64,000 nucleotides of DNA, taken from the NCBI RefSeq assembly GCF_019042735.1, contig NZ_JAHQCR010000050.1, positions 62,001 to 126,000 of the forward strand, in the 5' to 3' direction. The notes beneath the pieces are model-generated. The model was not told the DNA's origin. It was given only the letters and a program-made list of their open reading frames with translations, and did no database searches. The position numbers and the translations under genes were made by a program. Shown here piece by piece: positions 53,677 to 63,413 of the stretch (within the stretch, counting starts at the first letter, position 1; the number at the start of each line of letters is the position of its first letter). The DNA comes from Evansella alkalicola. GTDB taxonomy: Bacteria; Bacillota; Bacilli; Bacillales; Salisediminibacteriaceae.

Positions 53677-54963
53677 TTACTTGTTGTTTAAGTTATAGAA
53701 TGCAGACTTTCCTGCGTAATGACCAATTGCTTGAAGCTCATCTTCAATACGAAGTAATTGGTTATACTTCGCAACACGGTCAGTACGTGAAGGAGCACCT
53801 GTTTTAATTTGTCCAGCGTTAGTCGCAACAGCAATGTCAGCGATTGTGCTGTCTTCTGATTCACCAGAACGGTGAGAGATTACAGCAGTGTATCCTGCAC
53901 GCTTCGCCATTTCAATTGCATCAAAAGTTTCAGTTAAAGTACCGATTTGGTTAACTTTGATTAAGATTGAGTTACCAATTCCTTGTTCGATACCTTGAGA
54001 AAGCTTTGTAGTGTTAGTAACGAATAAGTCGTCCCCAACTAATTGAACTTTCTTACCAAGACGCTCAGTTAGAAGTTTGAACCCTTCCCAGTCGTTTTCA
54101 TCTAAACCGTCTTCAATAGAAACGATTGGGTACTTGTTGCAAAGTTCCTCATAGAAATCAACCATTTCAGCAGATGTTTTAACAACACCTTCACCTTTAA
54201 GGTTGTATTTACCATCTTCATAGATCTCAGAAGCAGCAACGTCCATAGCAAGAAGAACTTCTTCACCTGGCTTGTAACCAGCTTTTTCGATTGCTTCGAT
54301 GATAGTAGAAAGAGCTTCTTCGTTAGAACCAAGGTTTGGAGCGAATCCACCTTCGTCACCAACTGCAGTGTTGTAGCCTTTTCCTTTTAATACGCTTTTT
54401 AGGTTGTGGAAGATTTCCGCACCCATTTGAAGCGCTTCTTGGAAAGTATCTGCTCCAACAGGCATAACCATGAATTCTTGAATGTCAACGTTGTTGTCAG
54501 CGTGCTCCCCACCGTTGATGATGTTCATCATTGGAGTTGGAAGAGTTTTCGCATTGAATCCTCCAAGGTATACGTATAATGGTAATCCTAGAGAATCAGC
54601 AGCAGCACGAGCTACAGCCATAGAAACACCAAGAATTGCGTTAGCACCTAATTTACCTTTATTTTCAGTACCATCTAACTCGATCATAAGTTGATCAATT
54701 CCAACTTGGTCAAGTGCGTCGAAACCTACTAATTCAGGAGCAATTGTTTCATTTACGTTATTTACAGCTTGCATAACACCTTTACCCATCCAAGCGTCTC
54801 CACCGTCACGAAGCTCAACTGCTTCATACTCACCAGTAGATGCACCACTAGGTACGATTGCGCGGCCGAAACCACCATCTTCAAGATGAACTTCAACTTC
54901 AACAGTTGGGTTACCACGAGAGTCTAATACTTGACGGCCATAAACATCAGCAATAATTGTCAT
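53677..54963 (-). CDS. eno: Enolase
   Basis: 428 aa, normal length. Converts 2-phosphoglycerate to PEP. Family hallmarks include GASTGEYEAVELRDG, GDEGGFAPNL and SHRSGESEDSTIADIAVA, with catalytic Lys in LIKVNQIGT. Last gene of cggR-gapA-pgk-tpiA-gpmI-eno. The 219-nt gap to gpmI is partly filled by a repeat element. Confidence 0.98.
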   Translation of the reverse strand: MTIIADVYGRQVLDSRGNPTVEVEVHLEDGGFGRAIVPSGASTGEYEAVELRDGGDAWMGKGVMQAVNNVNETIAPELVGFDALDQVGIDQLMIELDGTENKGKLGANAILGVSMAVARAAADSLGLPLYVYLGGFNAKTLPTPMMNIINGGEHADNNVDIQEFMVMPVGADTFQEALQMGAEIFHNLKSVLKGKGYNTAVGDEGGFAPNLGSNEEALSTIIEAIEKAGYKPGEEVLLAMDVAASEIYEDGKYNLKGEGVVKTSAEMVDFYEELCNKYPIVSIEDGLDENDWEGFKLLTERLGKKVQLVGDDLFVTNTTKLSQGIEQGIGNSILIKVNQIGTLTETFDAIEMAKRAGYTAVISHRSGESEDSTIADIAVATNAGQIKTGAPSRTDRVAKYNQLLRIEDELQAIGHYAGKSAFYNLNNK

Positions 54964-55059
54964 AATTCATAACACTCCTTTTAATTTATATAAATATTTT
55001 CCTTTTAAAATAATTCCAAATTATTTCAGATAATTTCATTTATCTTCATTAATTTAAAT

Positions 55060-55187
55060 GTTGATTTTTGCGTAAGGTGCGAGACTCCTGCGGGATCAAA
55101 GGCAGGGGTGAGACCCCACAGATGCGAAGCATCGAGGAGGCTCACCAGCCGCCCGCGGAAAGCGAGCAACCTGAAGCATAAATCAAC
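55060..55187. repeat. Bacillaceae intergenic MITE-like repeat
   Basis: About 128 bp with ends GTTGATTT and AAATCAAC (8-bp terminal inverted repeat). The GC-rich interior has GCGAGACTCCTGCGGG, GTGAGACCCC, GAGGAGGCTCACC and CCGCGGAAAGCGAGC, a sequence widely dispersed in Bacillaceae genomes. It folds into paired stems. It lies between eno and gpmI and its end overlaps the gpmI stop codon. No transposase is present. Confidence 0.85.
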
Positions 55188-56721
55188 GTATCAAAGACTT
55201 TCCAGTCATCTCTTTAGGTTGCTCAACATTTAGTAATTCAAGTATTGTTGGAGCTAAATCCCCTAAAATACCATCGTTACGTAATGTTACCTCTTTATCT
55301 GTTACAATCACCGGAACTGGATTCGTCGTGTGGGCAGTCATTGGTGTTCCTTCTGCTGTTTCTAGAACATCAGCATTACCATGGTCAGCAGTGATTACTG
55401 CCTTACCACCTTTTTCTAAAATCAGGTCCACGATTTTTCCAAGGCACTCGTCAACAGCTTCAATAGCCTTCACAGTTGGCTCAAGCATACCAGAGTGTCC
55501 TACCATATCCGGATTTGCAAAGTTCAATACGATTACATCATGCTTATCTTGATTGATTTCATCAAGAAGTGCTTCAGTAACTTCGTATGCACTCATTTCA
55601 GGTTTAAGGTCGTATGTTGCCACCTTAGGAGAATCAATTAACACTCTTTCTTCCCCTTCGAATTTTTCTTCACGGCCTCCGCTGAAAAAGAAAGTTACGT
55701 GAGGATACTTCTCTGTTTCTGCAATACGAAGCTGAGTTAGACCAGCCTTAGAAACAACTTCACCCATCGTGTTATCAAGGTTCGTTGGTTCAAACGCCAC
55801 ATAGCCATTCACCGATTCACTAAACTTCGTTAAACAAACGTAGTGTAGATTTTTCGGGAATTTATCTCCACGATCAAATCCTGCAAACTCTTCATTCGTG
55901 AAAACTTGAGACATTTGAATGGCACGATCAGGTCTAAAGTTAAAGAAGATGATTGCATCGTCATCTTGGATCGTTCCACGAGGAGTTTCTCCATCTTCCT
56001 TCGTAATAACAGATGGAAGAACGAATTCATCATGGATGCCATTTTCATAGGAATCATGCAATGCAGCAATTGGATCTGTGTATTTTAACCCATCTCCATA
56101 TACCATAGAACGATATGATTTTTCCACACGCTCCCAACGCTTGTCACGATCCATTGCGTAATAGCGCCCTTGAATCGTTGCAATCTCACCTACACCAAGA
56201 TCGTTTAACTTTTCTTGTGTCTGTTTAATAAATTCTTCTGCAGATTGTGGACCAACATCTCGTCCATCTAAGAAACCATGTAGGTAAACCTTTTCGATAC
56301 CTTCTTGTTTCGCCAATTCAAGCAATGCAAACATATGCTGAATATGACTATGTATCCCACCATCTGATAGGAGACCATATAGATGAAGGCTAGATCCTTT
56401 TTCCTTTACATGCTTCATAGCATTAAGGAAAGTTTTATTTTTGAAAAACTCGCCTTCGCGAATTGCCAAATTTACACGAGTTAAACTTTGGTAAACGATT
56501 CTACCAGCACCAATATTTAAATGTCCTACTTCGGAATTCCCCATTTGTCCCTCTGGCAAACCAACCGCTTCTCCACTTGCTGTAAGAGTATCGTGTGGAA
56601 ACTCATTCCAGTAACGATCGAAGTTAGGCGTATTAGCTTGAGCGACAGCATTTCCTTTCGTTTCTTCACGAAGGGCAAAACCATCAAGGATAATCAGCGC
56701 TTTTGGTTGTGTCTTACTCAT
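55183..56721 (-). CDS. gpmI: Phosphoglycerate mutase, cofactor-independent
   Basis: About 512 aa, Mn-dependent iPGM. Phospho-serine site in QMGNSEVGHLNIGAGR and metal ligands in ADHGNAD are intact. Interconverts 3- and 2-phosphoglycerate; the Mn and pH dependence matters in spores. ATG with GGAGG upstream, overlapping the tpiA end by 8 nt. The stop codon (TGA) lies inside the terminal repeat of the adjoining MITE-like element. Confidence 0.98.
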   Translation of the reverse strand: MSKTQPKALIILDGFALREETKGNAVAQANTPNFDRYWNEFPHDTLTASGEAVGLPEGQMGNSEVGHLNIGAGRIVYQSLTRVNLAIREGEFFKNKTFLNAMKHVKEKGSSLHLYGLLSDGGIHSHIQHMFALLELAKQEGIEKVYLHGFLDGRDVGPQSAEEFIKQTQEKLNDLGVGEIATIQGRYYAMDRDKRWERVEKSYRSMVYGDGLKYTDPIAALHDSYENGIHDEFVLPSVITKEDGETPRGTIQDDDAIIFFNFRPDRAIQMSQVFTNEEFAGFDRGDKFPKNLHYVCLTKFSESVNGYVAFEPTNLDNTMGEVVSKAGLTQLRIAETEKYPHVTFFFSGGREEKFEGEERVLIDSPKVATYDLKPEMSAYEVTEALLDEINQDKHDVIVLNFANPDMVGHSGMLEPTVKAIEAVDECLGKIVDLILEKGGKAVITADHGNADVLETAEGTPMTAHTTNPVPVIVTDKEVTLRNDGILGDLAPTILELLNVEQPKEMTGKSLIR

Positions 56722-57472
56722 TTCCTGCCTCCACAAGTTGTAAAAAGGATTCCGCTTCTAGACTTGCTCCACCTACAAGTGCACCATCAATGTCAGATTG
56801 TGCAAGTAACTCTTTAATGTTTGCAGGTTTTACACTTCCACCATACTGGATACGAACAGCTTCAGCAGCATCAGCCGAAACAATGTCTTTAATGACATTA
56901 CGGATGACACCACAAGTTTCGTTAGCATCTTCAGAGGAAGCAGTTTTTCCAGTACCAATTGCCCAGATTGGCTCATAAGCAATGACTGTTTTCTTCACTT
57001 GGTCTTCAGTTAGGCCTTTAAGACCAGCAGTAACTTGTGTTGTTACTACATCAGTTGTTTTTCCAGCTTCACGCTCTTCTAATGTTTCACCAACACAAAC
57101 AATTGGTGTTAATCTATGAGCAAATGCTGCATGCGTTTTTTGATTTACTGTCTCATCAGTTTCACCAAAAAGCTCACGGCGCTCAGAGTGACCAATGATA
57201 ACGTAAGATACACCAAGGTCTTTCAGTGCAACTGGGCTGATTTCTCCTGTGAATGCACCGCTTTCCTCAAAGTACATATTTTGTGCACCTACAGCTAGAT
57301 CCGTTCCTTCTGCTTCTTGAACAAGAGCATCAAGGAATAGGGCTGGTGAGCAAACTACTGATTCAACCTTATCATTGGAAGGTACGGAACCTTTCACTTC
57401 TTTTACGAAGCTTAAGGCTTCTTCCTTTGTTTTATTCATTTTCCAGTTTCCTGCAATAATTGGTTTACGCAT
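56714..57472 (-). CDS. tpiA: Triosephosphate isomerase
   Basis: 252 aa. Catalytic Lys in GNWKMNKTK, His in GHSERRE and Glu in AYEPIWAIGTG. Links DHAP to GAP in the glycolytic operon; 27 nt after pgk. Confidence 0.98.
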   Translation of the reverse strand: MRKPIIAGNWKMNKTKEEALSFVKEVKGSVPSNDKVESVVCSPALFLDALVQEAEGTDLAVGAQNMYFEESGAFTGEISPVALKDLGVSYVIIGHSERRELFGETDETVNQKTHAAFAHRLTPIVCVGETLEEREAGKTTDVVTTQVTAGLKGLTEDQVKKTVIAYEPIWAIGTGKTASSEDANETCGVIRNVIKDIVSADAAEAVRIQYGGSVKPANIKELLAQSDIDGALVGGASLEAESFLQLVEAGNE

Positions 57473-57499
57473 TATACTGGTACCTCCTTTTTCTATATT

Positions 57500-58684
57500 T
57501 TAGCGGTCGTTAAGGGCTACAACACCTGGCAAGTCTTTACCTTCCATAAATTCTAGGGAAGCTCCTCCACCTGTTGAGATGTGATCCATGTTTTCAGCAA
57601 AGCCGAATTTCTCAACAGCTGCTGCAGAGTCTCCACCACCAATAACTGTATAAGCATCTTGGGCATCAGCAAGTGCTTTTGCAACAGAGATCGTTCCGTT
57701 TGCAAATGGCTCAAGTTCGAAAACTCCCATTGGTCCATTCCAGATTACTAGCTTAGAATCAAGGATAACATTACGATATAGATCAATTGTTTTTGGTCCA
57801 ATATCTAATGCTTCCCAATCACTAGGGATGCTGTCAATGTCTACAACTTGTGTATTCGCATCAGCACCAAACTTGTCAGCGACGATACCATCAAGAGGCA
57901 TGTAGAATTTAACACCTTTTTCTTTTGCTTTAGCCATAAATTGCTTTGCTAGATCAATCTTGTCTTCCTCTAATAAGGATTTTCCAATTTCATGACCTTG
58001 CGCCTTAATAAACGTGTACGCTAATCCACCACCGATAATAAGGTTATCTACTTTTTCTAATAGATTATCAATAACACCGATTTTATCTTTAACCTTTGCT
58101 CCACCAATGATTGCTGTGAAAGGTCTTTCCGGATTACTTAATGCTTTACCTAAAACTTCAAGCTCTTTTTCCATTAAGAATCCTGCTACTGCTGGAATGT
58201 GTTTTGCAATTCCTTCAGTAGAAGCATGAGCACGGTGAGCTGCACCAAATGCATCATTGACGTATACATCAGCTAAAGCTGCTAGTTCTTTTGCTAATTC
58301 TGGATCATTTTTTTCTTCTCCAGCTTCGAAACGAACGTTTTCTAAAAGAAGAACGTCACCTTCGTTAAGTTCAGCAATTGCTTTCTTTGGCTCTTCACCA
58401 TATACAGTATCTACTTTAACTACTTTTTTCCCAAGGTGTTCACTAAGACGTTTTGCTACAGAGTCTAAGCGAAGCTCTTCTACTACTTCACCCTTTGGAC
58501 GACCTAAGTGACTTGCTAGAATGACTTTAGCACCTTGCTCAGCTAAGTGCTTGATTGTAGGTATAGCAGCGCGGATACGTGTGTCATCCGTCACTTCTCC
58601 ATCTTTCATTGGAACGTTAAAGTCTACACGACAAAAAACTCGTTGTCCCTTTACGTCAATATCACGAACAGATTTCTTATTCAT
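57500..58684 (-). CDS. pgk: Phosphoglycerate kinase
   Basis: 394 aa. RVDFNVPMKDGEVTDDTRI N-terminal site, HLGRPKG substrate loop and GGDSAAAVEKFG ATP-binding region are intact. Makes ATP from 1,3-bisphosphoglycerate. Third gene of the operon. Confidence 0.98.
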   Translation of the reverse strand: MNKKSVRDIDVKGQRVFCRVDFNVPMKDGEVTDDTRIRAAIPTIKHLAEQGAKVILASHLGRPKGEVVEELRLDSVAKRLSEHLGKKVVKVDTVYGEEPKKAIAELNEGDVLLLENVRFEAGEEKNDPELAKELAALADVYVNDAFGAAHRAHASTEGIAKHIPAVAGFLMEKELEVLGKALSNPERPFTAIIGGAKVKDKIGVIDNLLEKVDNLIIGGGLAYTFIKAQGHEIGKSLLEEDKIDLAKQFMAKAKEKGVKFYMPLDGIVADKFGADANTQVVDIDSIPSDWEALDIGPKTIDLYRNVILDSKLVIWNGPMGVFELEPFANGTISVAKALADAQDAYTVIGGGDSAAAVEKFGFAENMDHISTGGGASLEFMEGKDLPGVVALNDR

Positions 58685-58820
58685 AGAGGGATTCCTCCTT
58701 CACTATTATAGAATTGCTGTATTTTTTCGAAAATTATGCGTATATATGAAGAAAACTTGGCGAAAGGGCCAAGTTTGCGATAGCCTTTTCTCACTTACTA
58801 TCTCTTAAGTATTTTACAAG

Positions 58821-58865
58821 GGAAAGAGGAGAACAAGACACGAGTGACGCGCTGCCTCCTCTTCC
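58821..58865 (-). other. Stem-loop between gapA and pgk
   Basis: GGAAGAGGAGG / CTCCTCTTTCC pairs around about 23 nt, without a T run after it. Likely an mRNA processing or stability element rather than a terminator, as gapA is usually made in larger amounts than its operon partners. Confidence 0.5.
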
Positions 58866-58897
58866 ATATATAAAATTATTATTTAAATGGTTATTTC

Positions 58898-59905
58898 TTA
58901 TAGTCCTTGTTTAGCGATATAAGTAACAAGGTCTACTACTCTGTTAGAGTAACCAGACTCGTTGTCATACCAAGAGATAACTTTAACCATGTTGCCTTCC
59001 ATAACCATTGTAGATAGTCCGTCTACAGTAGAAGAAGATGGGTTACCATTGTAGTCACCAGAAACTAGTGGCTCGTCGCTGTATGCAAGGATACCTTTAA
59101 GTGGACCTTCAGCAGCTGCTTTTAATGCTGCGTTAACTTCTTCAGCAGTAACGTCTTTATCTAATTCAGCTACAAGGTCAACTAATGATACGTTAGGTGT
59201 TGGAACACGCATAGCACCACCGTTTAGTTTACCTTTAAGCTCAGGAAGAACTAATGCAACTGCTTTTGCAGCCCCAGTAGTTGTTGGGATAATGTTTTCA
59301 GCTGCAGCACGTGCACGACGGTAGTCTTTATGTGGTAAGTCTAAGATTTGTTGGTCGTTAGTGTATGAGTGAACTGTAGTCATCATACCGCGCTTAATTC
59401 CAAAGTTGTCATTTAACACTTTAGCAAATGGAGCTAAACAGTTAGTAGTACAAGATGCGTTAGAAATAACGTGGTGGTTAGCAGCATCGTACTTATCTTC
59501 GTTAACACCCATTACAACAGTGATATCTTCTTCAGATGCAGGAGCAGAGATGATTACTTTCTTCGCACCAGCTTCTAAGTGTTTTGCAGCGTCAGCACGC
59601 TTTGTGAAGAAACCAGTAGATTCAACTACTACTTCAACACCTTGCTCGCCCCAAGAAAGTTTTGCAGGATCTCTTTCTGCAGTTACTTTAATTTCTTTAC
59701 CATCTACAACAAGGTTATCACCATTTACTTCAACTTTAACATCAAGTTTACCGTGAACAGAGTCATATTGTAATAAGTGAGCAAGCATGCTAGCGTCAGT
59801 TAAGTCGTTTACTGCTACTACATCTACCTCTGGGTTATTTAGTGCCGCACGGAACACGATACGACCAATACGTCCAAAACCATTAATACCTACTTTAGTT
59901 GCCAT
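58898..59905 (-). CDS. gapA: Glyceraldehyde-3-phosphate dehydrogenase (glycolytic)
   Basis: 335 aa. NAD-binding GINGFGRIGR and active Cys in SNASCTTNCLAP, with later TTVHSYTNDQ. NAD-type GapA since it lies behind CggR; the gluconeogenic GapB paralog would be elsewhere. 150 nt after cggR. Confidence 0.98.
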   Translation of the reverse strand: MATKVGINGFGRIGRIVFRAALNNPEVDVVAVNDLTDASMLAHLLQYDSVHGKLDVKVEVNGDNLVVDGKEIKVTAERDPAKLSWGEQGVEVVVESTGFFTKRADAAKHLEAGAKKVIISAPASEEDITVVMGVNEDKYDAANHHVISNASCTTNCLAPFAKVLNDNFGIKRGMMTTVHSYTNDQQILDLPHKDYRRARAAAENIIPTTTGAAKAVALVLPELKGKLNGGAMRVPTPNVSLVDLVAELDKDVTAEEVNAALKAAAEGPLKGILAYSDEPLVSGDYNGNPSSSTVDGLSTMVMEGNMVKVISWYDNESGYSNRVVDLVTYIAKQGL

Positions 59906-60055
59906 GAAAAATTCCTCCTTAATATTAATACAAATAATCTATTTCAAAAGGGATCATCTCCCTGATTGAAAACCTACACTCTTTAAAATAACCATTTTCG
60001 ACATTCTCAAACATTTTAATATGCGATTTTTACGGATAATTTTATACATTTTATA

Positions 60056-61081
60056 TTAATTGTCAGATAAAATAGCTTTTGCAGCCCCTTCATCTGTAAC
60101 AAGTATTTGGCTTGCACCGTGTTTCATGTATGCCTGGATTGCCTTTGCCTTGGATTCCCCACCAGCAACAGCAATAATATGTGGGATTTCTGCTAAATCC
60201 TCTAGTTGAAGTCCAATTGTTAAAACTTTGTGGATAATAGATCCTGACTTATCAAAATAGTATCCAAAGGCTTCTGCAACAGCAGATTCATTTTTAAGTT
60301 TATCGAGTACTTCAGCTTTGGAGTTTCTTCTTTCTGCCATCGTAGTGGCAACCCCAATCCCGTGAAAAACAATATCAGCTGACCTAAGTAAGTCTAATAT
60401 TTCTTTAATTGACGTTTCCTCAATTAAGGAATCATATGATTCTTTGCTCAATTGATCTGGAACGTGTAGTAACCGATATGTACCCATTACTTTTCTTGCC
60501 ATCGTTGCGCATATTGTGTTAGCCTGATTCTCCACTTGTTCTCCAAGTCCGCCCCTTGCAGGAAGAAACAATGCTTCCTTCAAGTCAGAGTCTGGAACCA
60601 TCATTTCAGCAACAGCAGCAATGGAAGTTCCACCAGTAACTGCAATCGTGTTGCCGCGAGAAGAGAGTTTCCCCTTCATGATTGAAATGCAAGCGCGCCC
60701 CATTTCTTTTTTCACCCAGGAATATTCATCACTGTCTCCAGGAACAATATATACCTCAGAGATGTTTAACTTATCCTTTAATTCCTGTTCCATGTTTCGA
60801 ATGTCAGCAACTTCTTTCATCACTTCTTCCAATTTCGTCAACAGGTTATAGCCGTCGTCAGTAAGGGTCATGCCAGAAGATGCTATTTGGATCAAACCTT
60901 GGTCCTTTAGGAAAGTTACTTCGCTGCGAAGCACACGTTCAGACATTTCCAGACTATTTGCTAAAGACCTTCTGCCTATTGGCTGCATGAGGCGAAGAAA
61001 GCGTAAAATTCCAAATCGCATCTCCAACACCTCTAAAAGGTCAGGGACTAATTTCTTTTGTATATCGAGTAACATTCTCAT
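60056..61081 (-). CDS. cggR: CggR, central glycolytic gene repressor
   Basis: About 341 aa SorC-family regulator. N-terminal winged helix (RRSLANSLEMSERVLRSEVTFL) and a sugar-phosphate-binding C-terminal domain (GGTSIAAVAEMM). In B. subtilis it represses its own operon and is relieved by fructose-1,6-bisphosphate. I start at MRMLLDIQ with AAGGAG 10 nt upstream; the longer frame begins at a GTG inside the leader and overlaps that site. Its operator is visible upstream. Confidence 0.97.
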   Translation of the reverse strand: MRMLLDIQKKLVPDLLEVLEMRFGILRFLRLMQPIGRRSLANSLEMSERVLRSEVTFLKDQGLIQIASSGMTLTDDGYNLLTKLEEVMKEVADIRNMEQELKDKLNISEVYIVPGDSDEYSWVKKEMGRACISIMKGKLSSRGNTIAVTGGTSIAAVAEMMVPDSDLKEALFLPARGGLGEQVENQANTICATMARKVMGTYRLLHVPDQLSKESYDSLIEETSIKEILDLLRSADIVFHGIGVATTMAERRNSKAEVLDKLKNESAVAEAFGYYFDKSGSIIHKVLTIGLQLEDLAEIPHIIAVAGGESKAKAIQAYMKHGASQILVTDEGAAKAILSDN

Positions 61082-61114
61082 GTAGTTAGAACTCCTTTTA
61101 ACGCTCACTTTCGG

Positions 61115-61150
61115 GACTCTATATGTCCCTCGTAGACATATTATGTCCCA
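61115..61150 (-). promoter_or_regulatory. CggR operator
   Basis: Minus strand: GGGAC-N6-TGTC-N4-GGGAC-N6-AGTC, the two-fold repeated CggR target of B. subtilis, ending about 34 nt before the cggR start. Spacings match exactly; one half has AGTC for TGTC. Confidence 0.9.
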
Positions 61151-61160
61151 CTACGTGCGA

Positions 61161-61239
61161 AAAAAAAGATCATTTCCTTATGTACTATTTTGGAAAAATG
61201 TCTTTGTACTTCCAACAACAATTGTACCAAGGAAATGAT
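61161..61239 (-). terminator. Terminator of the glutaredoxin-like gene
   Basis: ATCATTTCCTTGGTAC / GTACATAAGGAAATGAT, loop about 38 nt, followed by CTTTTTTTT on the minus strand. It insulates the cggR operator from upstream transcription. Confidence 0.75.
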
Positions 61240-61251
61240 TGACTGGCAATA

Positions 61252-61509
61252 TTAAGTTGTGAACAATTTGTTGATATTTGTATCAAGGGTTGAAAATGAA
61301 AGGATTCCCTCGTCTAATACGTTCCCCTTTTCATCTTCCACTACAGGAATTCTAATTTGATATTCCTCTAGCCAAGCATCATTTGTATAAATGTCCCTCT
61401 CAACAATCTCAATTGAGAAGTCCTCCTTAAACATCTTGAGGATCTCCAGTCCTTTATCGCATAGTGGACAACCTTCTTTTGTGTAAAAATAAAGTTTCAC
61501 TTCCTGCAC
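61252..61509 (-). CDS. Glutaredoxin-like thiol protein (DUF836 type)
   Basis: 85 aa. Opens KLYFYTKEGCPLCDKG, with the CPLC redox motif, and has cis-Pro in RIPVVED. Typical of small glutaredoxin-family proteins next to sigL/cggR in Bacillus. Partner unknown. Third of the thioredoxin fold seen; the rest of the system is elsewhere. Confidence 0.85.
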   Translation of the reverse strand: MQEVKLYFYTKEGCPLCDKGLEILKMFKEDFSIEIVERDIYTNDAWLEEYQIRIPVVEDEKGNVLDEGILSFSTLDTNINKLFTT

Positions 61510-61600
61510 TTCCTTTTTAAAAGATAAAACTGACTTACTTGGCTTGGCTTGGTCCCCATTTCTCTAGTTGATGGCTGATCACCAAGCGCTCACTCTATCC

Positions 61601-62962
61601 TTATTCAACATATCTCTTTCTTTGTGTAGACGATAGTATATGCATTTCTTCACGATATTTAGCCACGGTTCTTCTAGAAACCTGGATACCATATTTAGCT
61701 TTTAAGGCTGTCATAAGTTTTTGATCTGACAGTGGTTTCTGTTTATTTTCCTTATCTACTAATCTCTTTAAATAAATTTTGACCCGTTCTGAAGAAGTAT
61801 CTTCCCCATCCGAATCACCTACATTTGATTTAAAGAAATATTTTAACTCATATAGCCCTTTAGGTGTCTGTATATACTTTTTCGTTGTCGCCCTAGAAAC
61901 AGTTGACTCATGGGCACCGACCATCTCCCCTATCATTTTGAGGGTCATTGGTCTTAGCTCAGTCGGCCCTTTTTCCAAGAAAGCCTTTTGGTAATCAACA
62001 ATTGCTTTAGCCACTTTTAAAAGTGTCTCTTGCCTTTGCATAACACTGCGCCTAATCCACTGAAACTGCTCATATTTTTGCTTCATATATTGACTAACAT
62101 CAGATTCCCCATTATTCATTAACGCCTTATAACGTGGATTCATCGTCATTTCAGGCAAATGGTCTTCATTTAGATAAACAATATATTCACCATTCACTTT
62201 TTTTACAGTCACATCTGGAACAATATACTTTGCAGGTTCGCGCTGATAGATTGCCCCTGGCTTCGGATTTAAGGTTTGTATGAAGTCAAAAACGTATTGA
62301 ACTTCCTGAATATCAACATCTTCTTCCTTTGCAATTCTCTTAAGCTGCTTTTTTGCCAATAAATCTAAGTGTTTCCTAACTATCTCCTCTGCCAACAAGT
62401 CCCTAACTTCTAACTGTTTCAGTTGGAGGAGTAGACATTCTTTTAAGGAAGTAGCACCAACACCATATGGCTCTAGGCTTTGAAGAATTTTTAACGCTTC
62501 CTCTACACTCTCTTGTGGCTCCTTAATCTCTTCTGCAACTTCTTGAGACGTTGACTTTAAGTATCCATTTTCATCGACATTTAGGGCTAAGTAAGTCAAG
62601 ATCCTTTTCATTAGGGGATCCAGGTGAAGAAAACGAATTTGGTTTAAAAGAACGTCTTGCAACCCTTCCTCTGAACGACTTAATTGCTCTACTAAGGAAT
62701 CATTTTCATCCATGTCAAGAGGTTCAGAAGTTCCAGCACGCGTTTTCCTATATCCATAATCAAAGTCATATTTTTCTCTAGCAATCTCTTCTTTTATTAT
62801 ATTATCATTTAATTCCATCAATGGATTCTCTAACTGTTGCTCATGTAAGTATTGCTTTAGGTCCAAAACTGAATATTGTAATATCGTAATTGCTTGTCGG
62901 AGTTCGTTCGTCATTACAAGTTTCATTGACTGTTGTTGAAACAAGCCATATTCCATATTCAT
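61601..62962 (-). CDS. rpoN: RNA polymerase sigma-54 factor (SigL)
   Basis: About 453 aa. N-terminal Gln-rich activator-interacting region (EYGLFQQQSMKLVMTNELRQ), core-binding middle, and C-terminal HTH with the RpoN box (SRRTVAKYRE). Directs -24/-12 promoters with enhancer-binding activators, in Bacillus for amino-acid and sugar use. I start at MNMEYGLF, with AGGAGG 9 nt upstream. Confidence 0.96.
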   Translation of the reverse strand: MNMEYGLFQQQSMKLVMTNELRQAITILQYSVLDLKQYLHEQQLENPLMELNDNIIKEEIAREKYDFDYGYRKTRAGTSEPLDMDENDSLVEQLSRSEEGLQDVLLNQIRFLHLDPLMKRILTYLALNVDENGYLKSTSQEVAEEIKEPQESVEEALKILQSLEPYGVGATSLKECLLLQLKQLEVRDLLAEEIVRKHLDLLAKKQLKRIAKEEDVDIQEVQYVFDFIQTLNPKPGAIYQREPAKYIVPDVTVKKVNGEYIVYLNEDHLPEMTMNPRYKALMNNGESDVSQYMKQKYEQFQWIRRSVMQRQETLLKVAKAIVDYQKAFLEKGPTELRPMTLKMIGEMVGAHESTVSRATTKKYIQTPKGLYELKYFFKSNVGDSDGEDTSSERVKIYLKRLVDKENKQKPLSDQKLMTALKAKYGIQVSRRTVAKYREEMHILSSTQRKRYVE

Positions 62963-63310
62963 AAAGGCCTTCCTCCTCATGATCATTATACATGATAAAG
63001 TTTTCTAAAGTACGGACTCCGTCAGATTTTCTTACTCCATCATATCACATAAAAGTAAGCGCTTTCTTTAATAAACCCTTTCGAAATGTTAAAAATACAT
63101 TACGGTCTCAATCCTCACCCAGTCACATAAAAATATAGAGAGAAATTCCATGATTGAGCCCTATTCTTGTTTGAAATTCATAGAAATCGGTTATGATGGA
63201 AAGTGTTGGTCGTATTATACATATACTACATAAGGATATTATCCATAACGGTTTTATAGAAATTTCTTCGAGGAATGTGGAAAATTCTATATGTAAAATG
63301 AGCCATTTGA
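62963..63310. other. Divergent region rpoN-clpP
   Basis: About 350 bp, no convincing gene. AT-rich; presumably holds the rpoN promoter, which I could not assign. Confidence 0.5.
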
Positions 63311-63341
63311 TTTGACCTTCATTGACCTTTAGAGGTATGAT
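63311..63341 (+). promoter_or_regulatory. CtsR operator and promoter of clpP
   Basis: TTTGACC-N3-ATTGACC at 63311-63327 is the complement of the CtsR heptad repeat (GGTCAAA-type). It overlaps a possible sigma-A promoter, TTGACC (63312-63317), 18 nt, TATGAT (63336-63341). Heat-shock derepression of clpP by loss of CtsR is expected. Confidence 0.85.
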
Positions 63342-63413
63342 ATCCATGTAAGATACCATAGGAAAATACACATAACACATATTTTGATGAAGAGGAAAAG
63401 GAGGAGTAACGAA

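Noticed and set aside
63123..63380. 85-codon minus-strand frame upstream of clpP
   Set aside because: Overlaps the CtsR operator and clpP promoter, has no binding site, and its translation is not protein-like.
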